Below the pieces are notes generated by a model. The model made no database searches. It was not told the origin of the DNA and saw only the letters and a program-made list of their open reading frames with translations. Shown one piece after another: positions 4,400 to 7,379 of a DNA stretch of 7,379 nt (the stretch's first letter is position 1; each line of letters starts with the position of its first letter). Source of the stretch: Planctomycetaceae bacterium (GTDB taxonomy: Bacteria; Planctomycetota; Planctomycetia; Pirellulales; Thermoguttaceae); the NCBI GenBank assembly GCA_031261125.1, contig JAISJZ010000391.1, positions 1 to 7,379 on the forward strand. The letters run 5' to 3'. A program made the position numbers and the translations under genes.

Positions 4400-7379
4400 A
4401 TGAAGACCAACCTTAAAACGATAGACAAGCCGAAGCAATTAAACAAACTGGAACAGAGTGCCAGAAGAGCCGATTTTTTCCGGCGGCTGCTCGTGTCCGG
4501 TTTCATTTTATTTATCATTGCTCTGTTTGCCGGCGGCGGTTTGTTCTTTTGGCTTCAACAACAAGGACAAAAGTTCACCGTACCGGAATACACCAACAGC
4601 GACACCGGTTCACCGTCCTACTGGACAGACCGCACGAAGCAGGACATTGAAGTATCCCGCATTAAGGATACTGACGGTTTTAATCAGGAAAAACTGCGGT
4701 TTCTGGTAATGAATACATTACGGGAGGCGCAGCAGATTACGTCAAATTACGCCAAGGTACAGCCGGCGGCGGATACCGCGATAACACTGGCGGAAAGCAA
4801 TGTGAACCTCAACATTGATGAACCGCTCAAATTTATGACGGATTCGCCGGTCGGACAAATGATGCTGGCGAGGATTTATATTTCGCAGGCGTTGATGTGT
4901 TTGCGGATCAATGACAATTCGCAGGCGAGAGTGTTGTTTCAACAGTATGACCGGCTTGTCATCGAGTCCGATTTGAAACTAAACAGCGAAGTGAACGAGT
5001 TGGCGTTTTGCGGTGCCGTGTCAGTCCTTTCGCTGTTAGGAGATACCGCGAGATTAAACGGGTTGTTTGACCGGCAACTTGAATTTTCGCTGCGGCTTCA
5101 AACGGCTCAACAGATGCGGGCGTTCCGAATCATTGCCGGTGAGCAGGCACGCTCCGGTATGAACGTCTATGCAATGAATACCGTTAAAAAAATTAAGAGT
5201 ACGGTTGAATTATCGCGGGCGTATCAGCAGATTATTATGTTTGCCGTCCGTCCGCGGAAAATGATGCCGGTGGAACCGGGCGTTATTTTTCCGCAAACGG
5301 CGGGACCGTGGGAACCGCCTCAATCGCCGGCAGTGGCAAAGCAGATTATTTCCGATGTGTTACAGCAGGTTGCCGCTTTGGAAGAACTTGATATGCAGAT
5401 TGACGTTCTGATGCAGTTAGCCGGTTCCCGGCTGATGTGCGACCCGGCTGTTTATACGTTGTTTCGGGAAGCGGTTGAGGATAACAGCAAATTTGACGAG
5501 TTGGTGAAACGTCCGGTATTGAAACTGTTGAACGAACCGGACTCCGATATGATCCGCGCATCGCTGGGAATGCCGCCGGTGCAGCGGGAAACGGAGAAGA
5601 ACATCGACCCGGCGTTGGACGATTGGAAGTCTGCAACGGGGGTGATTTCCGTGGATGTTTCCCGTATTGACCCGGCATTGATGGAAACGATTACCGCGGT
5701 ACAAACAATTCGTTTTTACGAGAACACCGCGCAATGTTATCTGATGGTGAACCGGCAGCAGGAAGCAGCGGCGGTACTGCGGAAGGCGTTTGCGTTGGTA
5801 AAAACGCTGCCGGATGCGGCGGACCGGCTTCCGGCGATGCTGCGTATCGGAGAAAAGCAATTAACGGCAAAGGTTCCCGCGGAGGCAGCCGCTTCGTTCC
5901 GTGCCGTCGGTTTACCGGATTCGGCATCAAATACCGGTATTTATTCTCTGGAAACACTGTCAAATCTTGCCCGGCTGCAATGTATCGGACGCTTTCGGAA
6001 CGATGCGGAAAAAACAATAGCGTGTATTCCGACCGCTTCGGTGCGGGACGACGATTATGTTCTTCTGATAAAGGAACAACTTCGTATTTCGATGCTGCCG
6101 GAAGCGGAAAAGTTGATAGCCAAAATTGCCGGCGAATCCCGGCGGACGGAAATGCGGCACGTTTTAGGAATTGCCAAAGACGGGAAAGAAGAACACTACA
6201 AGGCGTTAGACCTGCCGTACCCCGGCAGCGAACCGGACGCTAATCTCTTAAAGCTGGGCTTCGAACGTTTGCTTTCCTACGGACTTTTTGCCGCGGCTGC
6301 CCTGACGGCGGAAAAGATGAACGATGCCCGCTTGCGTTCTTCGTACCTGACAAGAACTGTCCGGGAATATGTTCAGTGGTACCGCGTGTACTATTCGGAC
6401 GACAGGGAATCCCGTTCCGTCCGCAAGCGGATATTCGGATTGGCAGAACAAACGGCACAGCGGATAGAACAGCCGTCTGCAAAGGCAGCAGCCGTCGAAA
6501 TGTTGATAACGGCGGCACTGCCGTTTCGGAAGAACGACAAGTTACAGGACAAACTCGCGGCGTTAACCGCACAGACCATAACGGCGGTTCAGAAGAACGA
6601 TGTGCCGCCGGAGGAAAAAGGAGAAGTGATGTCCCGGCTGATTTTAGCAAAGATTGCGCTGGCGGCACCGGATGACGTACCGGAAAGCAGTACCGCTCCG
6701 CTGCTGGACAAAGAGAAAAATCCGGCGGTCTTTGATGAAACGATGAAACTCATCACCGAAACGGTTGATACGGTGAATAAAATGGGAGATGTTCCGAACC
6801 GAAGTTATACGATTGCCGTCGTTGCAAAAGCATTGGGGCAAATCGGACGCTCCAACGCGTCGCTGGCAATGCTGAAAGATGCCGAAGAGAGCGCAACAGG
6901 GTTAAAGAACTTCAAAGATGCGGTTTCAATTCTGCTGTCGCTTATTCCGGCATACCGTTCACTGGATGAGAATGATGACGTGCAGCGGGTTTATTACGCT
7001 GCTTGCAGTATCGTATTAGAAGCATACGGCGAGACGGATACTTCTGCGGATGCCGCGCTGATGTGGCGGACACGCGACTCTGAATTAGAGCGGATTACCA
7101 GTTCGCAGTTGGAACAAGGATATGTTGCCGATGCGGTGATTTTTGCCAGCCGGATTAACGAACCGATGCTGAAAGACCGCTTGTTGCGGACGGCAGCGTA
7201 TATCAATCTTGACAGGAACGGGGTACAAATTGCGGAAAATATCGCCCGGAGGATTAAAACACCGGCGGTACTGACGAACACGCTTCGTGATGTGTTGTTT
7301 GTAAAGCGGCACAACAGCAGGCAGCAGAACGAGGCAAAAGCGGAGGAAAACCCGGCGAAAGAAGATGAAAAAGGAGGAA
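4400..7379 (+). CDS. Very large single-pass membrane protein with helical repeats (3' end outside window)
   Basis: An uninterrupted frame from the ATG at 4400 to the window edge, 993 codons with no stop. Residues 1-29 are cytoplasmic and basic (KTNLKTIDKPKQLNK, then RRADFFRR); one transmembrane helix lies at about 30-52 (LLVSGFILFIIALFAGGGLFFWL). By the positive-inside rule the remaining more than 940 residues are extracytoplasmic. They are predominantly helical, with TPR-like segments such as QCYLMVNRQQEAAAVLRKAF (about 445-465), RLQCIGRFRNDAEKTIACIP (about 525-545), AKALGQIGRSNASLAMLKDA (about 810-830) and GYVADAVIFASRINEPMLKD (about 907-926). A Pro-rich linker at about 284-312 splits two helical blocks, and the visible end (KAEENPAKEDEKGG) is a charged linker, so more domains may follow. 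It starts 4 bases after the GspL-like stop. I do not recognise the family. Its place after a PilM/PilN-like gene is where PilO/GspM normally lies, but it is far larger. A scaffold or partner-binding role in the envelope is inference only. Confidence 0.88.
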   Translation, partial: MKTNLKTIDKPKQLNKLEQSARRADFFRRLLVSGFILFIIALFAGGGLFFWLQQQGQKFTVPEYTNSDTGSPSYWTDRTKQDIEVSRIKDTDGFNQEKLRFLVMNTLREAQQITSNYAKVQPAADTAITLAESNVNLNIDEPLKFMTDSPVGQMMLARIYISQALMCLRINDNSQARVLFQQYDRLVIESDLKLNSEVNELAFCGAVSVLSLLGDTARLNGLFDRQLEFSLRLQTAQQMRAFRIIAGEQARSGMNVYAMNTVKKIKSTVELSRAYQQIIMFAVRPRKMMPVEPGVIFPQTAGPWEPPQSPAVAKQIISDVLQQVAALEELDMQIDVLMQLAGSRLMCDPAVYTLFREAVEDNSKFDELVKRPVLKLLNEPDSDMIRASLGMPPVQRETEKNIDPALDDWKSATGVISVDVSRIDPALMETITAVQTIRFYENTAQCYLMVNRQQEAAAVLRKAFALVKTLPDAADRLPAMLRIGEKQLTAKVPAEAAASFRAVGLPDSASNTGIYSLETLSNLARLQCIGRFRNDAEKTIACIPTASVRDDDYVLLIKEQLRISMLPEAEKLIAKIAGESRRTEMRHVLGIAKDGKEEHYKALDLPYPGSEPDANLLKLGFERLLSYGLFAAAALTAEKMNDARLRSSYLTRTVREYVQWYRVYYSDDRESRSVRKRIFGLAEQTAQRIEQPSAKAAAVEMLITAALPFRKNDKLQDKLAALTAQTITAVQKNDVPPEEKGEVMSRLILAKIALAAPDDVPESSTAPLLDKEKNPAVFDETMKLITETVDTVNKMGDVPNRSYTIAVVAKALGQIGRSNASLAMLKDAEESATGLKNFKDAVSILLSLIPAYRSLDENDDVQRVYYAACSIVLEAYGETDTSADAALMWRTRDSELERITSSQLEQGYVADAVIFASRINEPMLKDRLLRTAAYINLDRNGVQIAENIARRIKTPAVLTNTLRDVLFVKRHNSRQQNEAKAEENPAKEDEKGG

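Noticed and set aside
5734..6243. 169-codon rightward frame within the large gene
   Set aside because: Out of frame with the continuous reading frame from 4400; Gly/Arg-rich shadow translation. The leftward frames at 5346-5678, 5417-5860, 5691-6017, 6240-6668 and 6994-7314 are also shadows.

Overview
The window holds six protein genes in two opposed transcription units that meet at a compact intergenic region (2296-2373). The leftward unit reads pdxJ (pyridoxine 5'-phosphate synthase), then a GspE/PilB-type secretion or pilus assembly ATPase, then the first 103 codons of a ComF-family protein that runs off the left edge. The rightward unit reads a small exported protein, a GspL-like (PilM-PilN-like) inner-membrane protein, and a very large single-pass membrane protein of at least 993 residues that is still open at the right edge. 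No tRNA, rRNA, CRISPR array, insertion sequence or integrase was seen, and there is no gene-free stretch longer than about 80 bases.

The organism is a didermal bacterium. The short GspE with a variant His box, the merged PilM/PilN-type protein, weak or absent Shine-Dalgarno sequences at most starts and heavy use of CCG and CGG codons suggest Planctomycetota or a neighbour in the PVC group. This is an impression from recalled family features, not a database result; I hold it at about 0.6.

Functionally, both arms carry parts of a type II secretion / type IV pilus-like machine. The cytoplasmic motor ATPase (GspE) is on the left arm. The inner-membrane platform protein that would normally couple to it (GspL-like) is on the right arm, flanked by an exported protein with a probable NTF2-like fold and a giant N-in/C-out helical-repeat protein. 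ComF next to the ATPase raises the possibility of DNA uptake. pdxJ is a housekeeping gene whose promoter lies in the shared control region.

The most unusual non-coding signal is that control region. Two sigma70-type promoters with perfect TTGACA -35 boxes and 17-base spacers point at each other and share two bases of their -10 boxes. They are built on a 17-base imperfect inverted repeat (14/17) centred between 2336 and 2337. As drawn they cannot both be occupied at once. The most unusual coding feature is the open-ended large membrane protein in a position where a small PilO/GspM-like gene might be expected.
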